Below are positions 1-5,631 of a stretch of DNA of 25,253 bases, one piece after another. A program made the translations under genes and the position numbers. Below the pieces are notes generated by a model, which worked only from the letters and a program-made list of their open reading frames with translations, had not been told where the DNA came from and did no database searches. Source of the DNA: a virus; IMG/VR virus record IMGVR_UViG_3300030104_005368, positions 1-25,253 of that record. One strand, written 5' to 3'. Numbering within the stretch: position 1 is the stretch's first letter; the number at the start of each line of letters is the position of its first letter.

Positions 1-1978
1 TGTTGAAGAAAGGGATAGGCATGAGGTCACCACACATTTCGACCACGGTGCGCTGCATACGTGAGGCTGATGCCAAGAAGAGGTCGGCAAAGTTCAGGGT
101 CTTGCCGATCTGTCGCCACTTGGATTTGAACTGAGGGTCGGACTGAATGTCTTCGCCAAAGACTGACACCGTTCTGTCGGTGTGCAGGTCGAGACCCTCA
201 GTGAATGATTGGATCAGCTTGTCATCACCTGACAGCAAGGCGGCAACACGAAGCTCGATCTGAGACAAGTCGAAGCCAATGATCGAACCGTTAGTCCAAC
301 GGGACTTCATCGCCTTCTTGATGGGGGGAGGAAAGGTCTGAGCTGATGGACTCTTGCAGGTGATACGGCCTTGTATCGTCCCGCCTTCCGATCCTGTGTC
401 CTTGGGCAGGGATGGAACTATGTACCACGTCGGGTGAGCTAAACCAATCTCCTTCGAGAACGGAATAAGTACCGATGACTTGTCCTGTGGTCTGTTCCTC
501 CTGTGTTTCAGCAGGGGGTACAGGTAGGTCGAGATCAACTTCTGTGCTGAAGCATGGTACTTCACTACCCTGATCGCAGACTGCAGTCGATGATCCTTCG
601 GCAGGTAGGATGAGAGTAGGTTGCGATTGTCCTCGGACCATGAGATCTTTTTCGTCTTGGGTGTAAGGGAAAGCAGGGGGTGACTGAGGATGTCGATGGA
701 GGAGTGACTGTCGATCTCTTCGATGATCTCGTCAATGAACTCCTGCTTTGACTTGGCTGAGCCGGTTCCTTCGAGCACAAGATTGTACTTACTCTTGGAT
801 ACTCGCGCTGCGATCTCACACTTGAAAGTCAGGTTCTTTAGCTGCTTGTTGAGCAGGTCAAAGGACATGGGGATACCCGACTCTGACATGGTGATACATG
901 ACCAGATGGTATCGGAGTAATGCTCGATACTTTGGGGGGAGAGCTTACTCTCTTTCGTCTCGGCTAAACTCTTCATCAAGGTTTTCGGACACAGTGCAAG
1001 CTGCGAGTGCGATGAAGTTGAGAGTGAACTTGCTGATGTCGATGGAGGTGGCAGGCAGCTCGTCGAAGATTGTGTGGTCTCCACCGATGGGCTTGGCCCA
1101 GAGCTGAGGGTGAGCGAAGACTTCCTTGAAGCACTGCTTGAGGTCCTTGGCTCTGAGTCGGAAACTTTCTCCGTTGAAGTTGAGGGAGAAGGTAATGTCT
1201 CTATCGAAGAGATGGACTGGGTGTTGGTCGGGCATGGCTGATCTTTCAAGATTCTTTTGGCAAGCTCAGAGACACACAACATTGTATTGTGAGTGTCTTG
1301 CGCGTTGTAGGAAATAATCTCTGCGTCTTTAGGGCTCTTGAAGCGACCGTCTTTTATTGTTTGCTCGTAGGTGTGGGTGCCAAGAACCGGACCCAGAGAC
1401 TTGAGTGACTTCTCTGGGCGCAGCTCGTTGTGGATGTAGTTGACGACCGAAAGGTCGATGAGAGTTTGTCGGCCATCAAGGACAAACCTGAAGTCTGGAA
1501 GCTGGCGAAGGTACTGAATGTCAAACTGTAGGTTCATCCCAAGGATGGTATTTGAGTGTTGGAGCCACTTCCTCAAGAGGGTCCGGTGGGATTCGACTGA
1601 CATCTGGAAGACCATGCTCGTCGCGGGCGATAATGCCGCTAGTGTAGAGCAGCTCCAAGGGGCTGAGTCCTGTCTCGTTTGCTCTTGACATGAGGAAGTC
1701 TGCGATTTGTTCGAGTCTGTCACTGACTTGGTCTTGGAAGTCGATGTCGAGTTCGTGATCGTAGTCTTCGAATCCGGGAAGGAAGAGTTGCATCGGGGGT
1801 CGTACTCCGGCAGGGTAATTGCGACAGTGAGAACAAGATCATCTCTTGTCACACCATCAGTGTGCATGGATCTCAAGGGATTGAACAGCTTCTGTTCGGG
1901 CAGAAGCTTGCCTTCACTGTTGGCATGGCACGCGCCATACGATTCGATGTCGAGTGAGATTACCCTTGGGCTTGTCAT
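1..1978 (-). CDS. Family A DNA polymerase with 3'-5' exonuclease (C-terminus beyond window)
   Basis: Replicative phage DNA polymerase. The frame stays open from the ATG at 1978 to the left edge (659 codons), so the C-terminal palm and motif C are missing. The exonuclease domain is first: ExoI LDIESYG (D10, E12), ExoII GMNLQFDIQYLR (D153), ExoIII YNAQD (Y224, D228). The polymerase domain follows: motif A GFDLSQIELRVAALLSGD (D570, E575) and motif B beginning R622-x3-K626-x2-N-F630. An SD AGAGGAG sits 6 nt before the ATG, and the gene starts 28 nt after the UDG stop, so they are probably co-transcribed. Two stretches (about residues 62-122 and 250-336) are very rich in Ser, Thr and Pro and interrupt the exonuclease and the exo/pol linker. 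In both, another frame looks like ordinary protein. F630 occupies the position of E. coli Phe762, and the Tyr766 equivalent is Phe. The assignment is firm; the nature of the two inserts is not. Confidence 0.95.
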   Translation of the reverse strand, partial: MTSPRVISLDIESYGACHANSEGKLLPEQKLFNPLRSMHTDGVTRDDLVLTVAITLPEYDPRCNSSFPDSKTTITNSTSTSKTKSVTDSNKSQTSSCQEQTRQDSAPWSCSTLAALSPATSMVFQMSVESHRTLLRKWLQHSNTILGMNLQFDIQYLRQLPDFRFVLDGRQTLIDLSVVNYIHNELRPEKSLKSLGPVLGTHTYEQTIKDGRFKSPKDAEIISYNAQDTHNTMLCVSELAKRILKDQPCPTNTQSISSIETLPSPSTSTEKVSDSEPRTSSSASRKSSLTLSSGPSPSVETTQSSTSCLPPPSTSASSLSTSSHSQLALCPKTLMKSLAETKESKLSPQSIEHYSDTIWSCITMSESGIPMSFDLLNKQLKNLTFKCEIAARVSKSKYNLVLEGTGSAKSKQEFIDEIIEEIDSHSSIDILSHPLLSLTPKTKKISWSEDNRNLLSSYLPKDHRLQSAIRVVKYHASAQKLISTYLYPLLKHRRNRPQDKSSVLIPFSKEIGLAHPTWYIVPSLPKDTGSEGGTIQGRITCKSPSAQTFPPPIKKAMKSRWTNGSIIGFDLSQIELRVAALLSGDDKLIQSFTEGLDLHTDRTVSVFGEDIQSDPQFKSKWRQIGKTLNFADLFLASASRMQRTVVEMCGDLMPIPFFN
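945..1235 (-). CDS. Candidate overprinted ORF inside the polymerase gene (96 aa)
   Basis: No family is recognised. The ORF lies in another frame on the same strand, entirely inside the polymerase gene, over the Ser/Thr/Pro-rich linker between the exonuclease and polymerase domains. It starts at an ATG with GAAAG 7 nt upstream. The product has normal globular composition, with mixed hydrophobic, aromatic and charged residues, for example FSLNFNGESFRLRAKDLKQ and FTLNFIALAACTVSENLDEE. The polymerase frame over the same DNA is low-complexity and resembles the +1 shadow frames of undisputed genes here, such as the UDG and the DUF932-like gene. This suggests that this frame is or was the selected one. 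It could be a nested gene, or the trace of an insertion later captured in the polymerase frame. No homolog is known to me. Confidence 0.35.
   Translation of the reverse strand: MPDQHPVHLFDRDITFSLNFNGESFRLRAKDLKQCFKEVFAHPQLWAKPIGGDHTIFDELPATSIDISKFTLNFIALAACTVSENLDEEFSRDERE
1521..1793 (-). CDS. Candidate overprinted ORF inside the polymerase exonuclease domain (90 aa)
   Basis: No family is recognised. It lies in the same alternate frame as the nested ORF at 945-1235 and covers the Ser/Thr-rich insert between ExoI and ExoII of the polymerase. Its 3' end runs on through the codons for the conserved ExoII motif. A GGAG lies 11 nt before the ATG, a slightly long spacing. The product is acidic with regular hydrophobic spacing (LPGFEDYDHELDIDFQ, VSDRLEQIADFLMSR), which would suit a small helical protein. 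The polymerase frame here reads mostly Ser, Thr and Lys. A stop in this frame near 1830 means it is not simply an N-terminally extended reading. Reality rests on composition alone; a chance shadow remains possible. Confidence 0.35.
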   Translation of the reverse strand: MQLFLPGFEDYDHELDIDFQDQVSDRLEQIADFLMSRANETGLSPLELLYTSGIIARDEHGLPDVSRIPPDPLEEVAPTLKYHPWDEPTV

Positions 1979-2006
1979 CTTCTACTCCTCTTGAGGTAGA
2001 ACGTGC

Positions 2007-2753
2007 TTAGGATTCTGGGGCTCTTGGCGGTACCAAGGTAGGCTTGCTTGGGATTGGGATGGTTCCTTCAAGGTAGGAGTGGAGGAGGGCGAGGTGGTCT
2101 GCGACGGCATGGATGAGGTTAGGATTTCGAAGGACTGCAGCGGGATGGTAGGTGGCAAAGAGATTGCACTGTCTTCCGGCTGCTTCGAGCTGACCCTCAG
2201 CATCACGTCCGACAAGATCAAAAGGCAACGACTGAGCTTTGAAAGATCCTGACAAATTGATTCGGGAGGGCAGTAAGGCTGATGAAAGGGAGTCAACTGC
2301 TGCTGCTCCACAACACAGCCAAGCAACTTTTGCATCTCGTCGAGCACGGACGATGTTGTTTGCGTCCACAATAGTGTGTTCGAAACAAGACTTGAAATGC
2401 TTTCGACGGGGGGGACTTGCACTTGGGGTCCAACATCGAGCAGCGTTTGCAAAGTATACGCAGGCAACTTCATTGAGCTTTGATCCCTTGAGGTAAGGAC
2501 CCTTGAGCAGCTGGCCTGAGGGTCCGATGAATGGTTGGTTTTTCTTGTCCTCTTGATAACCCGGATTCATACCGAGCACGATGAGGATGGGTACATCTTC
2601 GAACGGATCCCTTGACTCGTGCCACCATACGGTAGGCACGCCGGGGTTGGTTGCTTCTTCGTGCAGCTCACACATGGTGCAGTCTGGTCGAGAAGGAAAC
2701 TGATCCAAATGTATGTTGAGTTTGTCTTCGTAAACTCTCTTCATGTACGACAT
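2007..2753 (-). CDS. Uracil-DNA glycosylase superfamily protein (Fe-S type, GMNPG motif)
   Basis: Probable DNA base-excision glycosylase acting on uracil or a related deaminated base in phage or host DNA. Visible signatures: C25-x2-C28 at the N-terminus and C107-x15-C123, the cysteine spacing of family 4/5 Fe-S glycosylases; G61-M-N-P-G65 as motif 1, followed by QED and PFIGPSGQLL; and H203-P-A-A-V-L-R209 as the second active-site motif. Motif 1 lacks the Glu of the usual family 4 GEAPG and instead matches SMUG1-like GMNPG. The length (248 aa) is normal. The ATG has a strong AAGGGAG 5 nt upstream, which settles the start. The polymerase gene follows 28 nt downstream, suggesting a replication/repair unit. 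The last 20 or so residues are Pro-rich. The fold call is firm; the substrate is uncertain. Confidence 0.88.
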   Translation of the reverse strand: MSYMKRVYEDKLNIHLDQFPSRPDCTMCELHEEATNPGVPTVWWHESRDPFEDVPILIVLGMNPGYQEDKKNQPFIGPSGQLLKGPYLKGSKLNEVACVYFANAARCWTPSASPPRRKHFKSCFEHTIVDANNIVRARRDAKVAWLCCGAAAVDSLSSALLPSRINLSGSFKAQSLPFDLVGRDAEGQLEAAGRQCNLFATYHPAAVLRNPNLIHAVADHLALLHSYLEGTIPIPSKPTLVPPRAPES

Positions 2754-2778
2754 GAGATCTCCCTTGTAAGCAGTGCGA

Positions 2779-2802
2779 GAAGCCGCCCACCCCGGCGGCT
2801 TC
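2779..2802 (-). other. Perfect 9-bp hairpin upstream of the UDG gene
   Basis: GAAGCCGCC and GGCGGCTTC flank a 6-nt loop, giving a GC-rich stem in the 58-nt gap before the UDG start. No U-tract follows on either strand. It may slow transcription, mark an mRNA processing site or protect the 3' end of the upstream message. The structure is seen directly; the role is unknown. Confidence 0.6.
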
Positions 2803-2811
2803 GCTGCACGA

Positions 2812-3000
2812 CTACTCGTCTACTTCTCGAAGCAACTCGTCGGCTTCGATCTCATCGGAAGCAAGGCCGCACTCGATGAGGTGTTGAACGATCTGTTCGT
2901 AGTTGTAGCCAAGAACAATGCGGCAGTGTTCTACCTTGGTGGTGATCTCATTCAATCTCTTGCTCTCCTGTGCCATCATGCGAAGTATATCTGATGTCAT
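2812..3000 (-). CDS. Small hypothetical protein (62 aa)
   Basis: Not recognised. The product begins MTSDILRMMAQESKRLNE and ends in an acidic stretch (SDEIEADELLREVDE). The predicted character is helical, and YNYEQIVQHLIECGL looks like an amphipathic helix. The frame stays open to an earlier ATG at 3048, but that one has no SD, while the ATG at 3000 has AGGGAG about 7 nt upstream, so I chose the shorter form. It overlaps the 3' end of the sigma-like gene by 53 nt in another frame, so translation is probably coupled to it. It lies between the sigma-like factor and the UDG, suggesting a small accessory to either transcription or DNA metabolism (inference only). Confidence 0.65.
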   Translation of the reverse strand: MTSDILRMMAQESKRLNEITTKVEHCRIVLGYNYEQIVQHLIECGLASDEIEADELLREVDE

Positions 3001-3499
3001 TCCAGTGCTCCCTGATTCTTTTGATTCGTTTGGTCGTCGCTGATTCATGAACGTTCATGATCCTACTGGCTTGTCTCTGCGTGTAGCCTCTGCTTAGAAG
3101 CAACACAAGATCCCGCATTTTCGGGGTCAACCTGTCCCAAGGGATCGAGCTGGGGGGAGGGGGTTGATTGTTTGGTTTGCCGGGGATGTAACCCAAGTCG
3201 GTGAAGTTGTACTCTCGTTTGTTTGCGGCACGAGTTTTTATTTTCCCCCCCACGTATCTGGTGGTGGTGATGCCGTTGACCTTGCGGTACTTACGGATGA
3301 GGTAATCGTAGAGGCGGGGCTTGAGGTAGGTGATGTAGCTGCCTTTATCTGGATCCCACGAAGGAAGCAACGACATGCAGACTTCATAACCCTCATTGAT
3401 AATCTCATCAAACTCCCAACGTGGGAATGAAAGCAGACGGGGGCGTACCCACCACCTGAGAAATGCAAGAAGATCATCTTGGCTTACCTCCTTGGACAT
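2948..3499 (-). CDS. Sigma-70-like phage transcription factor
   Basis: Likely a phage-encoded sigma-like factor that redirects host RNA polymerase. At 183 aa it is compact. Residues about 25-72 (FDEIINEGYEVCMSLL, then WDPDKGSYITYLKPRL) resemble sigma region 2, with the typical F/W-D-P-x-K-G segment leading into a tyrosine-rich helix. After a Pro-rich linker (about 107-118), residues about 124-168 (LTPKMRDLVLLLSRGYTQ, then SRIMNVHESATTKRI) form a region 4-like helix-turn-helix. The ATG at 3499 has no SD, but a TGATACACT extended -10 ends 6 nt before it, consistent with leaderless translation. A perfect AAGGAGG lies just inside the gene. An upstream terminator separates it from the previous operon. 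An alternative is a non-sigma HTH regulator. No promoter consensus for it could be found in the window. Confidence 0.72.
   Translation of the reverse strand: MSKEVSQDDLLAFLRWWVRPRLLSFPRWEFDEIINEGYEVCMSLLPSWDPDKGSYITYLKPRLYDYLIRKYRKVNGITTTRYVGGKIKTRAANKREYNFTDLGYIPGKPNNQPPPPSSIPWDRLTPKMRDLVLLLSRGYTQRQASRIMNVHESATTKRIKRIREHWNDIRYTSHDGTGEQEIE
3487..3493 (-). promoter_or_regulatory. Perfect Shine-Dalgarno inside the sigma-like gene
   Basis: AAGGAGG occurs at codons 3-5 of the sigma-like gene, while its own ATG lacks an SD. Nine nucleotides further on is an ATG in the +1 frame that opens a 79-codon frame (3238-3477), whose product is hydrophobic at first and then Ser/Thr-rich. No in-frame start codon follows at a usable distance. 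It may be coincidence, a decoy ribosome site or a signal for a short peptide. Confidence 0.35.
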
Positions 3500-3505
3500 G
3501 ACTCA

Positions 3506-3514
3506 AGTGTATCA
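3506..3514 (-). promoter_or_regulatory. Candidate extended -10 promoter for the sigma-like gene
   Basis: TG-A-TACACT matches an extended -10 element (TGn plus a 4/6 match to TATAAT). No good -35 lies 16-18 nt upstream, which extended -10 promoters tolerate. Transcription would begin at or next to the ATG at 3499, giving a leaderless message. Its position just after a terminator supports a need for a new promoter here. Confidence 0.4.
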
Positions 3515-3557
3515 AAGAAAGGCAACGTCCTATTTTTGATTCGACAGTAGGCACAAC

Positions 3558-3593
3558 AAAAAAAGCCCTCACACCCGCGAGGAGCATGAGGGC
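3558..3593 (-). terminator. Rho-independent terminator
   Basis: Reading the minus strand, GCCCTCA and TGAGGGC form a 7-bp stem that is followed immediately by seven T residues. It lies 18 nt after the stop of the 109-aa gene at 3611-3940 and upstream of the sigma-like gene, so it ends the 3.6-8 kb operon and isolates the sigma/UDG/polymerase unit. It is the clearest terminator on the minus strand in this window. Confidence 0.85.
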
Positions 3594-3610
3594 CAGAGGG
3601 ATGAAGATCT

Positions 3611-3940
3611 TTACTTGGAAGCAGGGTCACCATTATGAAGAAGGTTGATGCCGCCTGAAACCACGTTACCCGGAATGTCATTCCCTTCTCGAATGACCTT
3701 GGCGTTGTTGACGACACTGCTCTTCTTGGCCTCCTCTGCTTCTGCCTCATCAATGAGTTCTTGAAGAGCTTCGTGCTTGGCTCGTGTGATGAGATGTTCA
3801 GTGAGTGCTTCGAGGATCGTGTTGATGTGGTGCCCTGTCTTGTGGAGTTCGCTTACAAACTCCATCCCTTCCTTGGTGCTGAGGTCACCTTCGAAGGTCT
3901 CCTTGAACAGGTCAAGGATCTGTTTCCTGATGTGTTCCAT
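3611..3940 (-). CDS. Hypothetical helical protein (109 aa)
   Basis: Not recognised. The product is mainly alpha-helical in character: an amphipathic N-terminus (MEHIRKQILDLFKETFEG), then a long charged helix with an Ala/Glu-rich stretch (LQELIDEAEAEEAKK) that could form a coiled coil, and a Gly/Asn-rich tail. AGAGGAGG 9 nt before the ATG makes the start secure. That SD and the first 29 nt lie inside the 3' end of the upstream gene, implying translational coupling. This is the last gene before the terminator at 3558-3593. No signal peptide or membrane segment is visible. Confidence 0.75.
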   Translation of the reverse strand: MEHIRKQILDLFKETFEGDLSTKEGMEFVSELHKTGHHINTILEALTEHLITRAKHEALQELIDEAEAEEAKKSSVVNNAKVIREGNDIPGNVVSGGINLLHNGDPASK

Positions 3941-4238
3941 TGCGGTATTCCTCCTCTTTCTTTATTGAGAATGGTGTGATTGATCGGGCCTTACTCCAGT
4001 CATCAACCACGTAGCGAGTTCCCCATGCACCAGCAGGTAGTTGGTGGTGGATGAAACTTGCGACGGAGTAGATGGACTCGAGTTCTTCTGTGTTTGCACA
4101 AAGAACTGCAGATACAAAGTCGTTCTTGAGTGCTCGATGCAGGAAGGCTGAAGGCTTGGTCCCAATCTCGAACCAAGCGATCAGCTGTTCCTTGATATGT
4201 GGGGGCATGAGTTTGTCATAGCCTTCGAAGTTCATCAT
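3912..4238 (-). CDS. Conserved phage protein of unknown function (108 aa)
   Basis: The pattern (GTKPSAFLHRALKNDF, then VSAVLCANTEELESI, then HHQLPAGAWGT and a tryptophan) resembles a small protein I know from many phage genomes: a Gly-x-Pro segment, FLxAxLxNDLxxAVxxA, and a closing P-x-x-x-W-G-[ST]. I know no assigned function. The start at 4238 forms an ATGA overlap with the stop of the upstream membrane-peptide gene, so I prefer it to an earlier ATG at 4328 that has no support. The C-terminus (SIKKEEEYRNGTHQETDP) is charged and overlaps the next gene by 29 nt. The central family resemblance is moderate. Confidence 0.72.
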   Translation of the reverse strand: MMNFEGYDKLMPPHIKEQLIAWFEIGTKPSAFLHRALKNDFVSAVLCANTEELESIYSVASFIHHQLPAGAWGTRYVVDDWSKARSITPFSIKKEEEYRNGTHQETDP

Positions 4239-4354
4239 CGGTTGGTAGTCTCCAGCATCATGGCGTAAAGCATTGAGCCAAAGAATACAACCCCGAACAT
4301 CAGAAGTGCAAACTCGATGATGCGACACATCTTTTCGAATGCAGCGCGTGACAT
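4235..4354 (-). CDS. Single-pass membrane micro-protein (39 aa)
   Basis: A very small protein with one strongly hydrophobic helix at about residues 12-33 (IIEFALLMFGVVFFGSML) after a short basic N-terminus, which predicts a cytoplasmic N-terminus. AGGGAG sits in the last codons of the upstream gene, about 9 nt before the ATG at 4354. An ATGA overlap links it to the gene after it. It lies in the DNA-metabolism arm rather than among late genes, so a lysis holin role is doubtful. A membrane-anchored takeover or exclusion role is equally possible. No family is recognised. Confidence 0.65.
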   Translation of the reverse strand: MSRAAFEKMCRIIEFALLMFGVVFFGSMLYAMMLETTNR

Positions 4355-4355
4355 G

Positions 4356-4550
4356 CTATCGCTCTCCCTTTTGCTTGAGCTGAGCCCAGTAGTTGAACAC
4401 TGCCTTTGACTCCTTCTTGTCCACCCAGAACTCACTCATGAGGAAGTCTGGTGCAGCAAGCATGTTGGTCTTGCCTGAAGCTTGAAGGTTGTCGAGGAAG
4501 GTGAGCATCTTGTCGAGCTCCTCCACCTCAGGCTTTGATGTTGCAGTCAT
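4356..4550 (-). CDS. Small hypothetical protein (64 aa)
   Basis: Not recognised. It is charged and probably helical (SKPEVEELDKMLTFLDNLQ at the N-terminus, KAVFNYWAQLKQKGER at the C-terminus). The ATG at 4550 overlaps the stop of the DUF932-like gene as ATGA, and its own stop lies one base before the next ATG. It therefore sits inside a tightly coupled run. No signal peptide, metal motif or membrane segment is visible. Confidence 0.7.
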   Translation of the reverse strand: MTATSKPEVEELDKMLTFLDNLQASGKTNMLAAPDFLMSEFWVDKKESKAVFNYWAQLKQKGER

Positions 4551-5371
4551 GAGAAGTTGCCTCCACTTGTGAGTTGGGGGGTGAGCCCGACATACTGGTC
4601 GAGCAGCTTGGTAAGCCTGCTTGTGCGTGCAGGCTGGACGGCAGGTGATGGTCTGTTCTTTGCAACTTCAGTGAAGCAGTTGAGCAAGGACCAGTAACTG
4701 TTGCCAGACAGTTCAGAGTGACCACCGGGTCCTTCACCTGCGATGGAACGATCCCACTCACGGATGACGTGAGGGATGTGGGTTGCAGTCACTGCCTGAT
4801 ATCTGAGTGCAGTGATAAGGATGTCGTTGAACGCGGTGCTGTCTTTGACTGCGTTGTGCTTGTAGACTCCGTACCGTTCGTTGACTCCCTCCATGTAGTC
4901 ATGGAGCTGGGTGAAGTTGTCGTAGATGACACGGGGCAGGTCACGAATGACGTTGCGAGTGTGTCGTCTGCTGAACTGCATCATGTCACCGTAGAAGGCC
5001 ATGTTGTCACAGACGAAACAACTCTGACCAAAAGCAGCAGAGGCAGGGATCTGACCGTCGTGACCATTCCTGATCCCGAGAGTGAAGTCGTAGATGTTGT
5101 TGCCATCGGAGTCTGTGGGAACTCCACAGTTGTTACTGGGATCCTTGATCTTGAAGTACCCGAAGTACCGCTGCTTCCTCTTCATGAGAGCGTGAGCTTC
5201 TTCGACAACCTGAAGGTTGAAGTCATCCAGAACTTCGAGGACTTGATTCACGAGGGTGGCGTGAGGCACTGGTGTGTATGTGTCACTGGTGATGCTGTCT
5301 TCGACGACGACGCTGCATACGTCGTCCCAAGTTGCGTGGCTTGCACCGCAGTGCAGCATGAGGCCATTCAT
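4547..5371 (-). CDS. DUF932-like phage protein (274 aa)
   Basis: Resembles the DUF932 / phage-plasmid-like family, whose members occur in phages and plasmids; their biochemical role is not settled. Recognisable parts are the central beta-rich FGYFKI segment, DFTLGIRNGHDGQIPASAAF with FGQSCFVCDNMAFYGD, and SRRHTRNVIRDLPRVI. The middle segments match the conserved 'NSHDGS ... VCxNG' core of DUF932. The frame is open to an ATG at 5449, but the ATG at 5371 has GGAG 8 nt upstream and overlaps the preceding stop as ATGA, so I start there. The last 40 residues are Ser/Pro-rich and less conserved in look. It is coupled at both ends by 4-nt overlaps. Confidence 0.75.
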   Translation of the reverse strand: MNGLMLHCGASHATWDDVCSVVVEDSITSDTYTPVPHATLVNQVLEVLDDFNLQVVEEAHALMKRKQRYFGYFKIKDPSNNCGVPTDSDGNNIYDFTLGIRNGHDGQIPASAAFGQSCFVCDNMAFYGDMMQFSRRHTRNVIRDLPRVIYDNFTQLHDYMEGVNERYGVYKHNAVKDSTAFNDILITALRYQAVTATHIPHVIREWDRSIAGEGPGGHSELSGNSYWSLLNCFTEVAKNRPSPAVQPARTSRLTKLLDQYVGLTPQLTSGGNFS

Positions 5372-5631
5372 ATTTCGGACTCCAATGAGGGTACGATGGT
5401 GGCAGTGCAACCATCTGACTTTGTTTGCTTCTGCATGGTCTGCTTCCATGCAGTGTAGATGTTGAGGACTGTGACCTCATTGCCCTGTGCAAGAATCATC
5501 GGTTGTTTGATTGGAAGGCAGGAATCAAAATCATTCCGAATGATATGGGGCATGAGGGGTGAAGCAGGCTCTACCCACATCTCGTAGAGCCTGTTGTTGA
5601 TGTGGAATGCACCCTTGAGGGTAGTGGTCAT
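5368..5631 (-). CDS. Hypothetical protein (87 aa)
   Basis: Not recognised. The N-terminal half has alternating hydrophobic residues suggesting beta structure (TLKGAFHINNRLYEMWVEP), and the middle contains PMILAQGNEVTVLNIYTAW. Its start at 5631 forms an ATGA overlap with the preceding gene, and its stop overlaps the DUF932-like start in the same way. An earlier in-frame ATG at 5676 lacks that coupling and would overlap the upstream gene. Position suggests a partner of the DUF932-like protein (inference). Confidence 0.65.
   Translation of the reverse strand: MTTTLKGAFHINNRLYEMWVEPASPLMPHIIRNDFDSCLPIKQPMILAQGNEVTVLNIYTAWKQTMQKQTKSDGCTATIVPSLESEI

Noticed and set aside
291-641. 116-codon open frame inside the polymerase gene
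   Set aside because: Here the polymerase frame itself is protein-like and contains conserved regions, unlike the two segments reported as overprinted.
1-1978. Frameshifted or broken polymerase gene
   Set aside because: The polymerase frame is open throughout and all exonuclease motifs, motif A and motif B are in one frame, so paired assembly errors are not needed, although they cannot be fully excluded at the two inserts.
1982-2473. 163-codon open frame overlapping the UDG gene on the same strand
   Set aside because: It is the +1 shadow of the UDG, rich in Ser, Thr and Pro, while the UDG frame has clear family motifs.
3238-3477. 79-codon frame after the internal AAGGAGG in the sigma-like gene, as a real gene
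   Set aside because: The product turns into Ser/Thr-rich shadow sequence; only the ribosome site itself is kept as a finding.
4718-5458. 246-codon open frame on the plus strand
   Set aside because: Antisense to the DUF932-like gene; Val/Asp/Cys-rich composition typical of a reverse shadow and no ribosome site.
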